Program-made: the position numbers and the translations under genes
In this document: positions 27,505-36,720 of the stretch, piece by piece
Layout: every line of letters starts with the position of its first letter
Numbering within the stretch: the first letter of the stretch is position 1
Notes under the pieces: model-generated
Database searches by the model: none
What the model saw: the letters and a program-made list of their open reading frames with translations, nothing else
Told to the model about the DNA's origin: nothing
Source of the DNA: Aliivibrio sp. S4MY1
GTDB lineage: Bacteria; Pseudomonadota; Gammaproteobacteria; Enterobacterales; Vibrionaceae
Direction: 5' to 3'
Assembly (NCBI RefSeq): GCF_028765545.1
Contig: NZ_JARACP010000004.1
Location: 124,001-188,000, forward strand
DNA: 64,000 nucleotides

Positions 27505-28577
27505 TATTTACTCATTAGCTCCGTGTAAATTTTATCTAACTCAGGAAAAACGGCTTGTTTGCTGAAGTTCTTTATAAATTTCTTTTTTGCAGTGGTAGAA
27601 AAGGTGGTATTCAAGTCACGATTACTGATCATCAATTCTAAGTGTGCGGCCAGTTTTTCAACATCGCCCGCTTCAATTAATAAGCCATCGATACCATTTT
27701 TAATCGCATCGGGAATGCCGCCAGCAGTTGAAGCAACAACAGGAATATTCGCAGACATGGCTTCAAGTACTCCCATAGGGAACCCTTCATTGTAACTTGG
27801 CAAACAATAGACATCGGCTTTACTTAACCATAATTTTTTTTGCTCGCCAGCAACCCATCCTAAGAAATCGACATTATCTGAAATACCAAGCCTTTCAACG
27901 TGTTGTTTGAAAGTGTCTATATCACCATCCCCGCCAAGGGTTAAGCGAGCGTGAGGATAGTTTTTTACAACAATAGCAAAGGCATTAATGAGATCTTTTA
28001 CCCCTTTTCTTTCACCCAAGCGGCCTAAGAAAAGAATGCGTCCTTGTTCAACGTTATTACGGTTTAGCTCAAGAGTCTCAACTGCATTATAAACCACATG
28101 AACTTTAGTAAGATCGCTCACTATCGTTGTCATCCATGAATACCATTGTGTTGATAAAACAATGACAGCATCAGCAAGGTCGAACGTATTGCGGATGTGT
28201 TGTTGTTTATCTGGCGAGCATTCATTGTTGTAAAACTCTTGAAATTCAGCGCCATGAAGGTGAAGTATAACCTTAGCGTTAAATAACTTTGCAAGACGAA
28301 TGATTAATGATTTTCTTTTATAGCTTCCACGTGATGCGATGTGAATGTGAATTACGCCAACGTGATAAAAAGTGAGAAACCAAACGAGTTTTATGAGAGC
28401 AAAGACAAAAAGAAAGATTTTATTTAAACCAAAAAGATGAGATGCGTTGGTGTGTGTAGTGACATGGCGCATATTCCATTGTTGGAAAAAACCATTATTG
28501 AGTACATTTAGTACAGTAGCGATACCACCCATTTCATGCATTCCTGTTGCAGCGGTGATATTAATCCTTTTTTTCAT
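27504..28577 (-). CDS. GT4-family glycosyltransferase, VpsI-like
   Basis: The 357-residue GT-B enzyme has the nucleotide-sugar-binding C-domain motifs FLGRLGERKGVKDLI, LTLGGDGD and PSYNEGFPMGVLEAMS (E-x7-E). The N-domain starts INITAATGMHEMGGIATVL. An ATG at 28598 would add seven residues, but AAGGA fits the ATG at 28577, which overlaps the CapK-type stop as TAATG. It probably adds one sugar of the repeat unit on the cytoplasmic face; donor and acceptor cannot be told. Confidence 0.85.
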   Translation of the reverse strand: MKKRINITAATGMHEMGGIATVLNVLNNGFFQQWNMRHVTTHTNASHLFGLNKIFLFVFALIKLVWFLTFYHVGVIHIHIASRGSYKRKSLIIRLAKLFNAKVILHLHGAEFQEFYNNECSPDKQQHIRNTFDLADAVIVLSTQWYSWMTTIVSDLTKVHVVYNAVETLELNRNNVEQGRILFLGRLGERKGVKDLINAFAIVVKNYPHARLTLGGDGDIDTFKQHVERLGISDNVDFLGWVAGEQKKLWLSKADVYCLPSYNEGFPMGVLEAMSANIPVVASTAGGIPDAIKNGIDGLLIEAGDVEKLAAHLELMISNRDLNTTFSTTAKKKFIKNFSKQAVFPELDKIYTELMSK

Positions 28578-29917
28578 TACGCATCCTTTACTCGGCAAAT
28601 GGCCTGACGAGTTTTTCCATTTTTTGTTTTTTGTATTTGATCGACAATAGTAACAAAGACATCCATCGATTGACCTAATCTTTCTTTGGTATTTTCAATC
28701 AATATATGTTCTTGTTGATCATCAAATAAATCCCTATTAACTACCGCTTGTACTTCAATCTGTTTTGGTTCATTTTGAATAAACTGCGTAGCGATAAGGC
28801 CGGTTACGCCTTTTGGTATGTGGTTTAATATATGAACTTTTTGCCCATCTTCTCCAAGTAAATAATCACCAATACGGCCTTCTATGCGATCAATTACAGG
28901 GAATACTCGCCCGCAAGGGCACGCCGTTTCATTAGAGAGATAGACATGGTCTCCCGTACGATAACGAATGAGAGGCTGAAGGCTATTATTAAAGTTGGTA
29001 CCGATTATTTCGTGTCGTCCATCACCAACATCAATAAGCTCGACATGTGAGTAATCACTTAAAATGTGATAGCGCCCGTGTTCACAACTGCCTATTGCTG
29101 CTACTCGTTCAAATAACCCATACCAATCAAAAACAATACAACCAAAACGTTTTTCAATGAGTTGTTTGTCTTCTTGGCTAAGTGATTCTGAGGAGGTAAC
29201 AATAGATTTTAAATTACCAGAATAATACTGATCATGAATATCGAGGTGTTTGGCAAGAGTTACAATAGAGGATGGGTAGGCTTGTATTATTTGCGTACCG
29301 TAATTTACCATCGCATCGATATAGCCTTGTAAGTTATTTGGTGACATATGAAAAGAAGAGAGCATTATCATATTTTCAAACCAAGAATAACGCCAAAAAG
29401 GCCCCTCTTTTTGGCTTAGAGGTACAATCATGTCACCACGGATCCAGGCGCGTTTATCGCCAGATTTAAAGCCAGCCCACTCAAGATGACGAGCCACAAA
29501 GGCTTGTTCACGAACCACAGAAGTCATGTTTTGTTTAATAACTAATGGCGTTCCCGTTGTCCCACTCGTTGCCCCGGAGACGATAACACCACGATGATTG
29601 TCAGCTAAGAAATTATCTCCATTTTCTCTAATATCAGCTTTACTTATTATTGGGAAGTCAGCGATTTTATGAACTGGCGATACCATTGCATGCTTGTAAA
29701 ATGGGACGTGTTTTGTTGCTTGTGTCAATGTATGAGTTAATTGAGTATCAACAAACGATCCCATTATAGATGCATCAAATTCATTATTTTGAATGTCACT
29801 TAAAAGAGTGGATTGATTTTTTCCCTCTCTTAATATTTTTCTTATTAATGCTCTACAAGATAATAAGCCATTTTGGATAGGGACAGGTGATTTTTGATAT
29901 ACAAAGCTAGTAAACAT
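28577..29917 (-). CDS. CapK/PaaK-like AMP-binding protein, VpsH-like
   Basis: The 446-residue protein resembles phenylacetate-CoA ligases, with the adenylate P-loop VSGATSGTTGTPLV, the FDWYGLFERVA region, RYRTGDHVY and a metal-site-like CPCGRVFP. CapK-type members in capsule loci are thought to activate an acyl or amino-acid group that is then joined to a sugar. V. cholerae VPS carries a glycine on its uronic residue, so an adenylating enzyme such as this could supply that decoration; this is inference. Start and stop are translationally coupled to vpsG- and vpsI-type genes. Confidence 0.85.
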   Translation of the reverse strand: MFTSFVYQKSPVPIQNGLLSCRALIRKILREGKNQSTLLSDIQNNEFDASIMGSFVDTQLTHTLTQATKHVPFYKHAMVSPVHKIADFPIISKADIRENGDNFLADNHRGVIVSGATSGTTGTPLVIKQNMTSVVREQAFVARHLEWAGFKSGDKRAWIRGDMIVPLSQKEGPFWRYSWFENMIMLSSFHMSPNNLQGYIDAMVNYGTQIIQAYPSSIVTLAKHLDIHDQYYSGNLKSIVTSSESLSQEDKQLIEKRFGCIVFDWYGLFERVAAIGSCEHGRYHILSDYSHVELIDVGDGRHEIIGTNFNNSLQPLIRYRTGDHVYLSNETACPCGRVFPVIDRIEGRIGDYLLGEDGQKVHILNHIPKGVTGLIATQFIQNEPKQIEVQAVVNRDLFDDQQEHILIENTKERLGQSMDVFVTIVDQIQKTKNGKTRQAICRVKDA

Positions 29918-30348
29918 CAGTAATAGTCCTTAGGTTCGATATCTCGTTTGATAATTTGGGCAGGAACGCCCGCAGCCATGCAATTGTTTGGAATGTCCGA
30001 AACTACAACAGCATTAGCTCCAATAACGCAGTTGTTGCCAATACGAACATCACCAAGTATTTTAGCTCCGGTTGCTATAAAACAGCCATTACCGATGGTG
30101 GGAACTCCTTGGGATTGAGATTTTCCTCCAAGGGTGACATTGCTACCAATAATACAGTGTTCGCCAATGACACTACGTTTATGTATAACAACTCCAATGC
30201 CGCCATAAGCAAATGTTGTCCCTTTACCTATTTTTGATTCTGAGAATACTGCACTGTTATGGATGAAGCGGATCAGAGCATTACATAGTTTAGGTAATAT
30301 AGGGATACGTGAACGATAGAAAAAATGCCCTATACGTTGCAATAACAT
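29917..30348 (-). CDS. Hexapeptide acetyltransferase, VpsG-like
   Basis: The 143-residue left-handed beta-helix protein carries repeated hexapeptides (VVIHKRSVIGEHCIIGSNVT, IGNGCFIATGAKILGDVRIG, IGANAVVVSDI) and the serine-acetyltransferase-like end NNCMAAGVPAQIIKRD. It should transfer acetyl from acetyl-CoA to a sugar. By order (after vpsF, before vpsH) it corresponds to VpsG; the similar VpsC is not found in the window. The TGATG junction couples it to the CapK-like gene. Confidence 0.82.
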   Translation of the reverse strand: MLLQRIGHFFYRSRIPILPKLCNALIRFIHNSAVFSESKIGKGTTFAYGGIGVVIHKRSVIGEHCIIGSNVTLGGKSQSQGVPTIGNGCFIATGAKILGDVRIGNNCVIGANAVVVSDIPNNCMAAGVPAQIIKRDIEPKDYY

Positions 30349-30405
30349 GATATTTATTCCTTGTTTATAAAACGGTCATATCGAAGTAGGTTAAAAATTC
30401 AGTAT

Positions 30406-31605
30406 TTATTGTTTATTATTTTTAAGTTTATTGATTACAAATAGTACGGTAATCATAAATAAGAGCGCTGGCGTTTTTGTTGTCAGAGAATTGTTTGTGA
30501 TAGAAACGAAAAAAAAGACAGGAACTGCCATGAAAGCTAATCCACCAACTTTTCGAGTTAATGATCCAAACATGGTAATTAAAACGAGCAGTAAAGGTAT
30601 GGTACAAATAAGTCCGAAACTAAAAATCCAAGCAATAATAAAGTTTTCGATTACCGATATTCCAATGTAAAGCTCAATCGCACTTTGTAGATTTGCGGAT
30701 GCTCCAAATAACCATTCAATGAGAGACAGTTGTTCTAATAAATAGAATACGTCAAAGCGAGCTGAGGCGCTTTCATCAAGATGCAGCTTACTCATGATTC
30801 TTTCAGTAATGCCACTTTCGATAAGTACAAAACCCATTGCAATTATCGCAAAGTAAAACAGGCAGAGCATGATAGCAAATCGCTGTTTGCTTATTTCAAT
30901 ACCATGAGTGAAAAAGCGAAACACATAAGGAATGCAAGCTATGGCTGAAAATAGCAATAAAATCCCTATTGCAGCTCGTCCACCAAAGGCAAACATAGCT
31001 AATAAAATGATGGAAAGATAAATAATATTAGGAATCCGAGTTTTATTAAATACCAATAATGTCAGCCCTGCTGTAATTAATGCGTTGTTTAAAGGGTGAG
31101 TTAACAATGCTGAAGATCGGAAATAAGAAAAGGATGAAAATTCGACACTGACTATTCTAGTGCCAGAAACAAACTCAATAATGGCGAAAATAGAGTTAAG
31201 TAACAAAAGCCCTGCAATTAGTGAGAGCAATCGTTGGCATTCATCTGTATTCAATCGAGAGAGCAACAGTAAAAATAATAACGGGGTAAGAAAGGTATCA
31301 ATAATATAAGCCATACCTGATGTGCCATAACGGAACAAGCCATAGAGAATGACAAAACTCACCATGATGACAGAGAATAGCCAAGGTTTTGCTAATGTAT
31401 CTAGGTGAAGCAGCTGTTCTTTCACCCCTTCCTTTAAGGTAAATAACCCAATTGTTAGCAGTATAATGTAGGAATAAATATGTATTTTAAATAAAGGTGT
31501 CCCTCCTTCTGATACGTACTGTATTCCCATCCCTTCAAGCATGTAACCGCCTAAAAAGAAGGCGAGTATGATAACGCTTGAGCAAATAAAATAAGGTCTA
31601 AGCAT
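30406..31605 (-). CDS. VpsF-like Wzy-type polysaccharide polymerase
   Basis: The 399-residue polytopic membrane protein has about eleven hydrophobic segments and no recognisable soluble domain. Its size, topology and place between a Wzx flippase and an acetyltransferase match V. cholerae VpsF. A Wzy-type role, polymerising lipid-linked repeat units in the periplasm, is inferred. The start overlaps the flippase stop by eight bases. Confidence 0.72.
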   Translation of the reverse strand: MLRPYFICSSVIILAFFLGGYMLEGMGIQYVSEGGTPLFKIHIYSYIILLTIGLFTLKEGVKEQLLHLDTLAKPWLFSVIMVSFVILYGLFRYGTSGMAYIIDTFLTPLLFLLLLSRLNTDECQRLLSLIAGLLLLNSIFAIIEFVSGTRIVSVEFSSFSYFRSSALLTHPLNNALITAGLTLLVFNKTRIPNIIYLSIILLAMFAFGGRAAIGILLLFSAIACIPYVFRFFTHGIEISKQRFAIMLCLFYFAIIAMGFVLIESGITERIMSKLHLDESASARFDVFYLLEQLSLIEWLFGASANLQSAIELYIGISVIENFIIAWIFSFGLICTIPLLLVLITMFGSLTRKVGGLAFMAVPVFFFVSITNNSLTTKTPALLFMITVLFVINKLKNNKQ

Positions 31606-33028
31606 TTACTTTCCTTATTTTATTTTTAACCGCTTTTCTTGATCCCATCAAATTCATTGCTAATGAGGATAGCACAAACATAGGGATGCCCACTGCTATT
31701 GAAATAGCGATTTGTAAAATATCAGATATTGCCCAAAGAGGTGTTTGTCTGATGAAGTACAGAGAAAGAGCCATCCCTCCTGATGCAACTAAAATTTTTA
31801 TCAGTTCACTATTTATCAAATATTTATGTCCTGCTTTTTTTGCGAGTACAAAAGACATTACTAAAGCAATTACGTTGCATATGAGTGATGTATAGGCAGC
31901 ACCGTATAAACCTAAACTTGGCAGTAAGACAAAGAGCATGGTGACATTCAAAGAAAGTGAAACACATAATATAAAAGGCAATATATTGGTGCGAGAGGCA
32001 AACTGTAAACCATGATCGATGTAATGCATTCGTAAATTAAAAACAAAAGCTGAGATAGCTAGTACCCAAAAAAGAGGTATCCCGGCAGAGAGGTACGCTT
32101 CTCCTAAGAATAATCGAATTAAAGGTTCTGCAATAAAACATAATCCAATCAGCGCGGGAAGAGAGATAGCTAACATCATCACTTGATAGCGTTGGTGTGC
32201 ATTGAAAAGTTGATCTTTATTATTCGCTTTGCGCGCAAGGTCAGGGTAGAGAGGAAGTGCGACAATCATGAATACCAGCGCCATCAAACCGAGTAGCATA
32301 TTTGACAGGGCTGAGTAAACGCCTGCATCGGTATACCCTAATTGGTCTGCAATAAAAAAACGGTCAATACGCGATCCCGCAACCCCAATTAAGCCAGAAA
32401 CCATGAGAGGTAATCCATAACTAACTAAGGTAGATATGGCGGGTTTTGCCTGATTGAATGAAACTCTAGATGGTAAAAACCATACCAGAGGAAGTGATAC
32501 AAGATAGCTTAGCGTTAAACCAAATGTGGCATTGTCCACTGATGGAGAATATTCCAGTAATAGCCAAGTGAATATCATTGAAAGGATAGATTGTAAGGCT
32601 GTTGCTCTTCGGTATTGAGATACGCGATCATTAAGTCTGGCCATTTCTTGGAAAAAAATGAAAAAAGACTTAATCACCAGTAATCCAAGTAGCGAGGTTA
32701 AATTAAGCCAAGTTACCCCTTCAAAAAAAGCAAATAAAGCCAGAGTGAAAAGAATACTGATAGGAAGAAATAATCCCACAATACCTGAAAAAACAACACT
32801 AGCGTAAAGGGGTTTATTTGTTTTATCCGCCCCTGGATAATGTCGAATTAATGCGGTATTTAACCATTGGGAATACACGGTTCGTGTGATTTCTACCAGT
32901 ACCAAATATACGGATAAGACACCGTAAGCCTCAACGCCTAGATAACGGGTTTGTAAAGCAATTAAGACAAAAACACTCAGTGCTGATGCGATTTGTACTG
33001 GTGCATAATGAAGTAAGGTTTTAAGCAT
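31598..33028 (-). CDS. Wzx-type oligosaccharide flippase, VpsE-like
   Basis: The 476-residue protein with about 12-14 transmembrane segments shows the flippase N-terminus (LALQTRYLGVEAYGVL-like, residues about 20-40) and GVAGSRIDRFFIADQLG. It moves the undecaprenyl-diphosphate-linked repeat unit across the inner membrane. It overlaps the vpsD-type stop by eight bases and the vpsF-type start by eight bases, so translation is coupled. Confidence 0.87.
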   Translation of the reverse strand: MLKTLLHYAPVQIASALSVFVLIALQTRYLGVEAYGVLSVYLVLVEITRTVYSQWLNTALIRHYPGADKTNKPLYASVVFSGIVGLFLPISILFTLALFAFFEGVTWLNLTSLLGLLVIKSFFIFFQEMARLNDRVSQYRRATALQSILSMIFTWLLLEYSPSVDNATFGLTLSYLVSLPLVWFLPSRVSFNQAKPAISTLVSYGLPLMVSGLIGVAGSRIDRFFIADQLGYTDAGVYSALSNMLLGLMALVFMIVALPLYPDLARKANNKDQLFNAHQRYQVMMLAISLPALIGLCFIAEPLIRLFLGEAYLSAGIPLFWVLAISAFVFNLRMHYIDHGLQFASRTNILPFILCVSLSLNVTMLFVLLPSLGLYGAAYTSLICNVIALVMSFVLAKKAGHKYLINSELIKILVASGGMALSLYFIRQTPLWAISDILQIAISIAVGIPMFVLSSLAMNLMGSRKAVKNKIRKVNA

Positions 33029-34169
33029 TTAATAGCGTCTTATAAATATGGAAATATTGCTTATTCACCGCATTGACGGAAAATTCATTTTTTAAGGCAT
33101 TGCAATCTACTTCTGGAAGGTTGTCGATAAAAGACATTGCCTGAGAAAGTGATGCGTCTTTTTGGGTCGGGTCTATGATGCAAGTGCCGATAGAGGTAAA
33201 AAAATCGGGGCGTTCTTCGATAATGCCAACGGCGCTCGAGATTAAAGGCAGGCCACTGGCTAACATTTCAAGAGGGGCAAGGCCAAAGGTTTCCTCTGAA
33301 GAGAGAAAGATACCTACATCAGATTGCGTATATAACGAGATGATTTCATCCGTATTTTTGCTTCCAGTAAATGTGATGTATTGTTCTGCTTTTTCTTGTT
33401 TTACAAGAAGATTTAATTCTTCACCATATTGCTTATCTACCATTGGGCCAATGATTGTTAACTCAATATGAAGTCCTTGTTGATGCATACGTGAGGCGAG
33501 TTTAATAATGGCATCAATGCGTTTTCTTTTCGTTAATAAAGCACAGGTAACCAATTTGATGCTTGATGTATTAGGTTGATGTTGATGGTTATTTGTAAAA
33601 TAAATTGGGTTTAATGGGTTGCCAATAATGGATACTGGGGTATTTACGTCTTTTTTTAATTCTGATTTAAGCAGGTCTCCAACACAGGTGTATTGATCAA
33701 TATAAAAGTCACACAACCAAGGCAGGAGTTTTGCATAAAGTAAATCATTAAAAAAAGAGACGGGGGTCCGGCAGATATCTTTATAGCTATGCAGTGTAGC
33801 AACTCTTTTTACCCCTCGAACACCAAGCAACCAAGGTGCTAAATGGGTATGTACGATATCAGGCTTAAAAGTGCTTATTTCTTTATTTATACGGATAAGA
33901 TTATTTAAAAGGCTAGGTACTTTTACTCCTTTTATTTTTCCTTGAATAGGGACGTGTAAAATATCGACATAAGGGGATAAAGAAGTAATGGGAGCACTTA
34001 TATCGGCCTTCGATTTCGGATCAAAAGCCAATATACGAATTTGATAGTCGTTATATTCAGTGTCCACTAAATCTTTTAATAAAATTTGGCAGACGGAATC
34101 AACACCACCAGTTGTACTTGCGCCAAACTCTAAAGTGGACAGCGGCACGATCAAAAGTATTTTTTTCAT
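33021..34169 (-). CDS. Glycosyltransferase family 4, VpsD-like
   Basis: The 382-residue GT-B enzyme shows TTGGVDSVCQ near the N-terminus, FKPDIVHTHLAPWLLG, LTKRKRIDAIIKLASRM and the donor-binding LSSEETFGLAPLEMLASGLP (E-x7-E). Its place before the flippase matches vpsD. The 119 bases between it and the VpsB-like gene (34170-34288) hold no gene; I saw no clear terminator there. Confidence 0.83.
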   Translation of the reverse strand: MKKILLIVPLSTLEFGASTTGGVDSVCQILLKDLVDTEYNDYQIRILAFDPKSKADISAPITSLSPYVDILHVPIQGKIKGVKVPSLLNNLIRINKEISTFKPDIVHTHLAPWLLGVRGVKRVATLHSYKDICRTPVSFFNDLLYAKLLPWLCDFYIDQYTCVGDLLKSELKKDVNTPVSIIGNPLNPIYFTNNHQHQPNTSSIKLVTCALLTKRKRIDAIIKLASRMHQQGLHIELTIIGPMVDKQYGEELNLLVKQEKAEQYITFTGSKNTDEIISLYTQSDVGIFLSSEETFGLAPLEMLASGLPLISSAVGIIEERPDFFTSIGTCIIDPTQKDASLSQAMSFIDNLPEVDCNALKNEFSVNAVNKQYFHIYKTLLNA

Positions 34170-34288
34170 AATAGTATCTGTGGATGGTGATGGTTTTTAT
34201 TATTCGGAGTGTGAATTTAGTGTAAAGGTGTATTTAAATTTTCACAGTAAATACACCTTGTAACCATATACTTAGATCTACTAGGTAT

Positions 34289-35527
34289 TTAAATAATGCC
34301 GCGAGTATCAATAACAACTTTTGTCGCAAACTGAATTTTATCTGCTGCTTTAAATTGTTTATGATCAACAAGTACCACAATAATGTTGGCTTTTTCTAGT
34401 GCGGTTTCAAGCGTAACCTGCTCAACACCCGCATGCACTAAGCCTTCAGGTAGGGAATGAACATTCGGCTCGACAGCAAAGATCTGACCAATGTTTTTGC
34501 CAGCCAATTCTTCGACGATTTGTAGCGCAGGGCTTTCACGTAAATCATCAATATCCGCTTTAAATGCCAAGCCTAAACAAGCAATCACAGGTCGTTTAAA
34601 CTCATCTGCTGCTTTTTCGATTTGATCAATCACATAGTGAGGTTTTGCATCATTGGTTAAGCGAGCTTGACGAATTATCTTCGCTTCATCTGGGCAGCTG
34701 TCTACGATGAACCAAGGGTCAACGGCGATACAGTGGCCACCTACACCAGGTCCTGGGTTTAGAATATTAACCCTTGGATGACGGTTTGCTAGTTTGATCA
34801 GTTCCCACACGTTAATTTTTAGTTTGTCACTGATAACAGAAAGCTCATTGGCGAAAGCAATGTTGACATCACGGAATGAGTTTTCTGTTAATTTTGCCAT
34901 TTCTGCAGTACGAGCATTAGTGATAATACATTCGCCACGAACAAAGGTTTGGTATAACTCAACCGCTCTCTCGCTACAGGCTTTTGACATGCCTCCAATA
35001 ACACGGTCATTAGCGATAAGTTCTTGTAAAACATACCCAGGAAGAACACGTTCCGGACAGTGTGCAACCTTGATGTCTGCGCTGTCGCCCGCATCTTGTG
35101 GAAAGCTTAAATCTGGACGAGCTTCTTTTAACCATGCAGATAATTTTTCTGTTGCGCCAACTGGAGAGGTGGATTCAAGAATAATTAAGTTGCCTTTTTC
35201 CAATACGGGTGCAATTGCTTTTGCTGCGGCTTCAATGTATTTAAGGTCAGGTGCATTACCTTCTTTAAATGGGGTAGGCACCGCAATCATGAAGGCTTCT
35301 GCGGGTTCCGGGGTAGTCGTTGCACGTAAATTTCCAGTGGTAACAACACCACGAACGACAATATCTAAATCCGGTTCTACAATGTGAATGTTACCTTGGT
35401 TAATGGTATCGACCGCGTGTTGGTTAACATCAACACCGATGACTTCAATACCACGAGAGGCGATGACTGCTGCTGTTGGTAACCCAATATAGCCTAGACC
35501 AATGACGGAGATTTTTTTAAATGACAT
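34289..35527 (-). CDS. UDP-N-acetyl-D-mannosamine dehydrogenase, VpsB/WecC-like
   Basis: The 412-residue enzyme oxidises UDP-ManNAc to the uronic acid with two NAD+. Visible are the Rossmann GLGYIGLPTA, the LTENSFRDVNIAFANE helix, and the catalytic cysteine in GPGVGGHCIAVDPWF, followed by GLAFKADIDDLRESPA. With the preceding VpsA-like epimerase it makes UDP-ManNAcA, a plausible precursor of the guluronic amino sugar of VPS. The gap to vpsA is 35 bases. Confidence 0.93.
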   Translation of the reverse strand: MSFKKISVIGLGYIGLPTAAVIASRGIEVIGVDVNQHAVDTINQGNIHIVEPDLDIVVRGVVTTGNLRATTTPEPAEAFMIAVPTPFKEGNAPDLKYIEAAAKAIAPVLEKGNLIILESTSPVGATEKLSAWLKEARPDLSFPQDAGDSADIKVAHCPERVLPGYVLQELIANDRVIGGMSKACSERAVELYQTFVRGECIITNARTAEMAKLTENSFRDVNIAFANELSVISDKLKINVWELIKLANRHPRVNILNPGPGVGGHCIAVDPWFIVDSCPDEAKIIRQARLTNDAKPHYVIDQIEKAADEFKRPVIACLGLAFKADIDDLRESPALQIVEELAGKNIGQIFAVEPNVHSLPEGLVHAGVEQVTLETALEKANIIVVLVDHKQFKAADKIQFATKVVIDTRGII

Positions 35528-35562
35528 GGTTGTTCCTTAACAATGTAATGTCGTTACGATAT

Positions 35563-36711
35563 TTATAATTCTAAGTTTGAAAAGTGTTGTTTAATGCTGT
35601 CAATGATACGGTCACACGCTTGACCGTCGCCATATGGGTTATGTGCTCGACTCATGCTTTCATAGTCCGCTTGGTTAGTAAGCAAGTTTTCAACAGCATC
35701 GATAATGGCTTGTTTATTTGTTCCGACGAGTTTTACTGTACCAGCCTCAACCGCTTCGGGGCGCTCTGTCGTATCACGCATTACTAATACAGGTTTGCCT
35801 AGAGATGGCGCTTCTTCTTGAATACCACCAGAATCAGTCAGGATAATGTGTGCTTGGTTCATTAAGTAGACAAATGGTAAATAGTCCTGTGGTTCAATAA
35901 GGTGGACATTATCAACATCTTTAAGGATGCGGTTAACAGGCTCTCGTACATTTGGGTTCAGGTGCACAGGATAAATAACTTGGGTGTCTGGATGTTTCTG
36001 CGCAATCTCAACAAGGGCTTCACAAATACGCTCGAACCCGCCACCAAAGCTTTCACGACGATGTCCTGTTACAAGAATAAGTTTTTTAGCTGGGTCTAAC
36101 TCTGAAAAATGAGCCGCTAACGTTGCATTGAGATCTTGATCTTGTTCCAGTTTTTTTCTTATGAGAAAGAGTGCATCGATAACGGTATTTCCTGTAGTCG
36201 AAATACTGTTGTTATCTATACCTTCATTCAATAAGTTTTGTTGTGAAGTACTTGTTGGGGCAAAGTGGAGTGTTGCTATCGCACCAGTGAGTTTTCGGTT
36301 GCCTTCTTCTGGCCATGGAGAATAAATATTTCCCGTGCGTAGGCCTGCTTCAACATGACCGACAGCAATTTGCTGATAGTAAGCCGCTAAACTGGTTGAA
36401 AGCGTGGTCGCAGTATCACCGTGAACAAGTACAATGTTAGGTTGAAACTCTTCTAATACTGGTTTAAGTCCCATGAGGATATTTGATGTTACGTCATATA
36501 AAGATTGACCAGGCTTCATGATGTTTAGATCAAAGTCAGGTGTAATATCAAATAAGTTAAGTACTTGATCGAGCATTTCACGGTGCTGTGCAGTAACGCA
36601 TACTTTACTTTCGATACCTTGAGCTTCACTCAGTTTATGTACTAGTGGTGCCATTTTAATTGCTTCTGGTCGAGTACCAAAAACAGAAAGTACTCTAATT
36701 TGTGTCTTCAT
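35563..36711 (-). CDS. UDP-GlcNAc 2-epimerase (non-hydrolysing), VpsA/WecB-like
   Basis: The 382-residue enzyme interconverts UDP-GlcNAc and UDP-ManNAc. Signatures are [13 protein letters not shown] at the N-terminus, [35 protein letters not shown] and [19 protein letters not shown]. It starts nine bases after the tyrosine-kinase stop. It corresponds to VpsA, which opens the vps-I cluster in V. cholerae; here it follows vps-II-type genes directly. Confidence 0.93.
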   Translation of the reverse strand: MKTQIRVLSVFGTRPEAIKMAPLVHKLSEAQGIESKVCVTAQHREMLDQVLNLFDITPDFDLNIMKPGQSLYDVTSNILMGLKPVLEEFQPNIVLVHGDTATTLSTSLAAYYQQIAVGHVEAGLRTGNIYSPWPEEGNRKLTGAIATLHFAPTSTSQQNLLNEGIDNNSISTTGNTVIDALFLIRKKLEQDQDLNATLAAHFSELDPAKKLILVTGHRRESFGGGFERICEALVEIAQKHPDTQVIYPVHLNPNVREPVNRILKDVDNVHLIEPQDYLPFVYLMNQAHIILTDSGGIQEEAPSLGKPVLVMRDTTERPEAVEAGTVKLVGTNKQAIIDAVENLLTNQADYESMSRAHNPYGDGQACDRIIDSIKQHFSNLEL

Positions 36712-36720
36712 GGTTATTCC

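Noticed and set aside
34794..35387. Long plus-strand frame of 197 codons
   Set aside because: It is antisense to the VpsB-like dehydrogenase gene; a strong family match on the other strand explains it.
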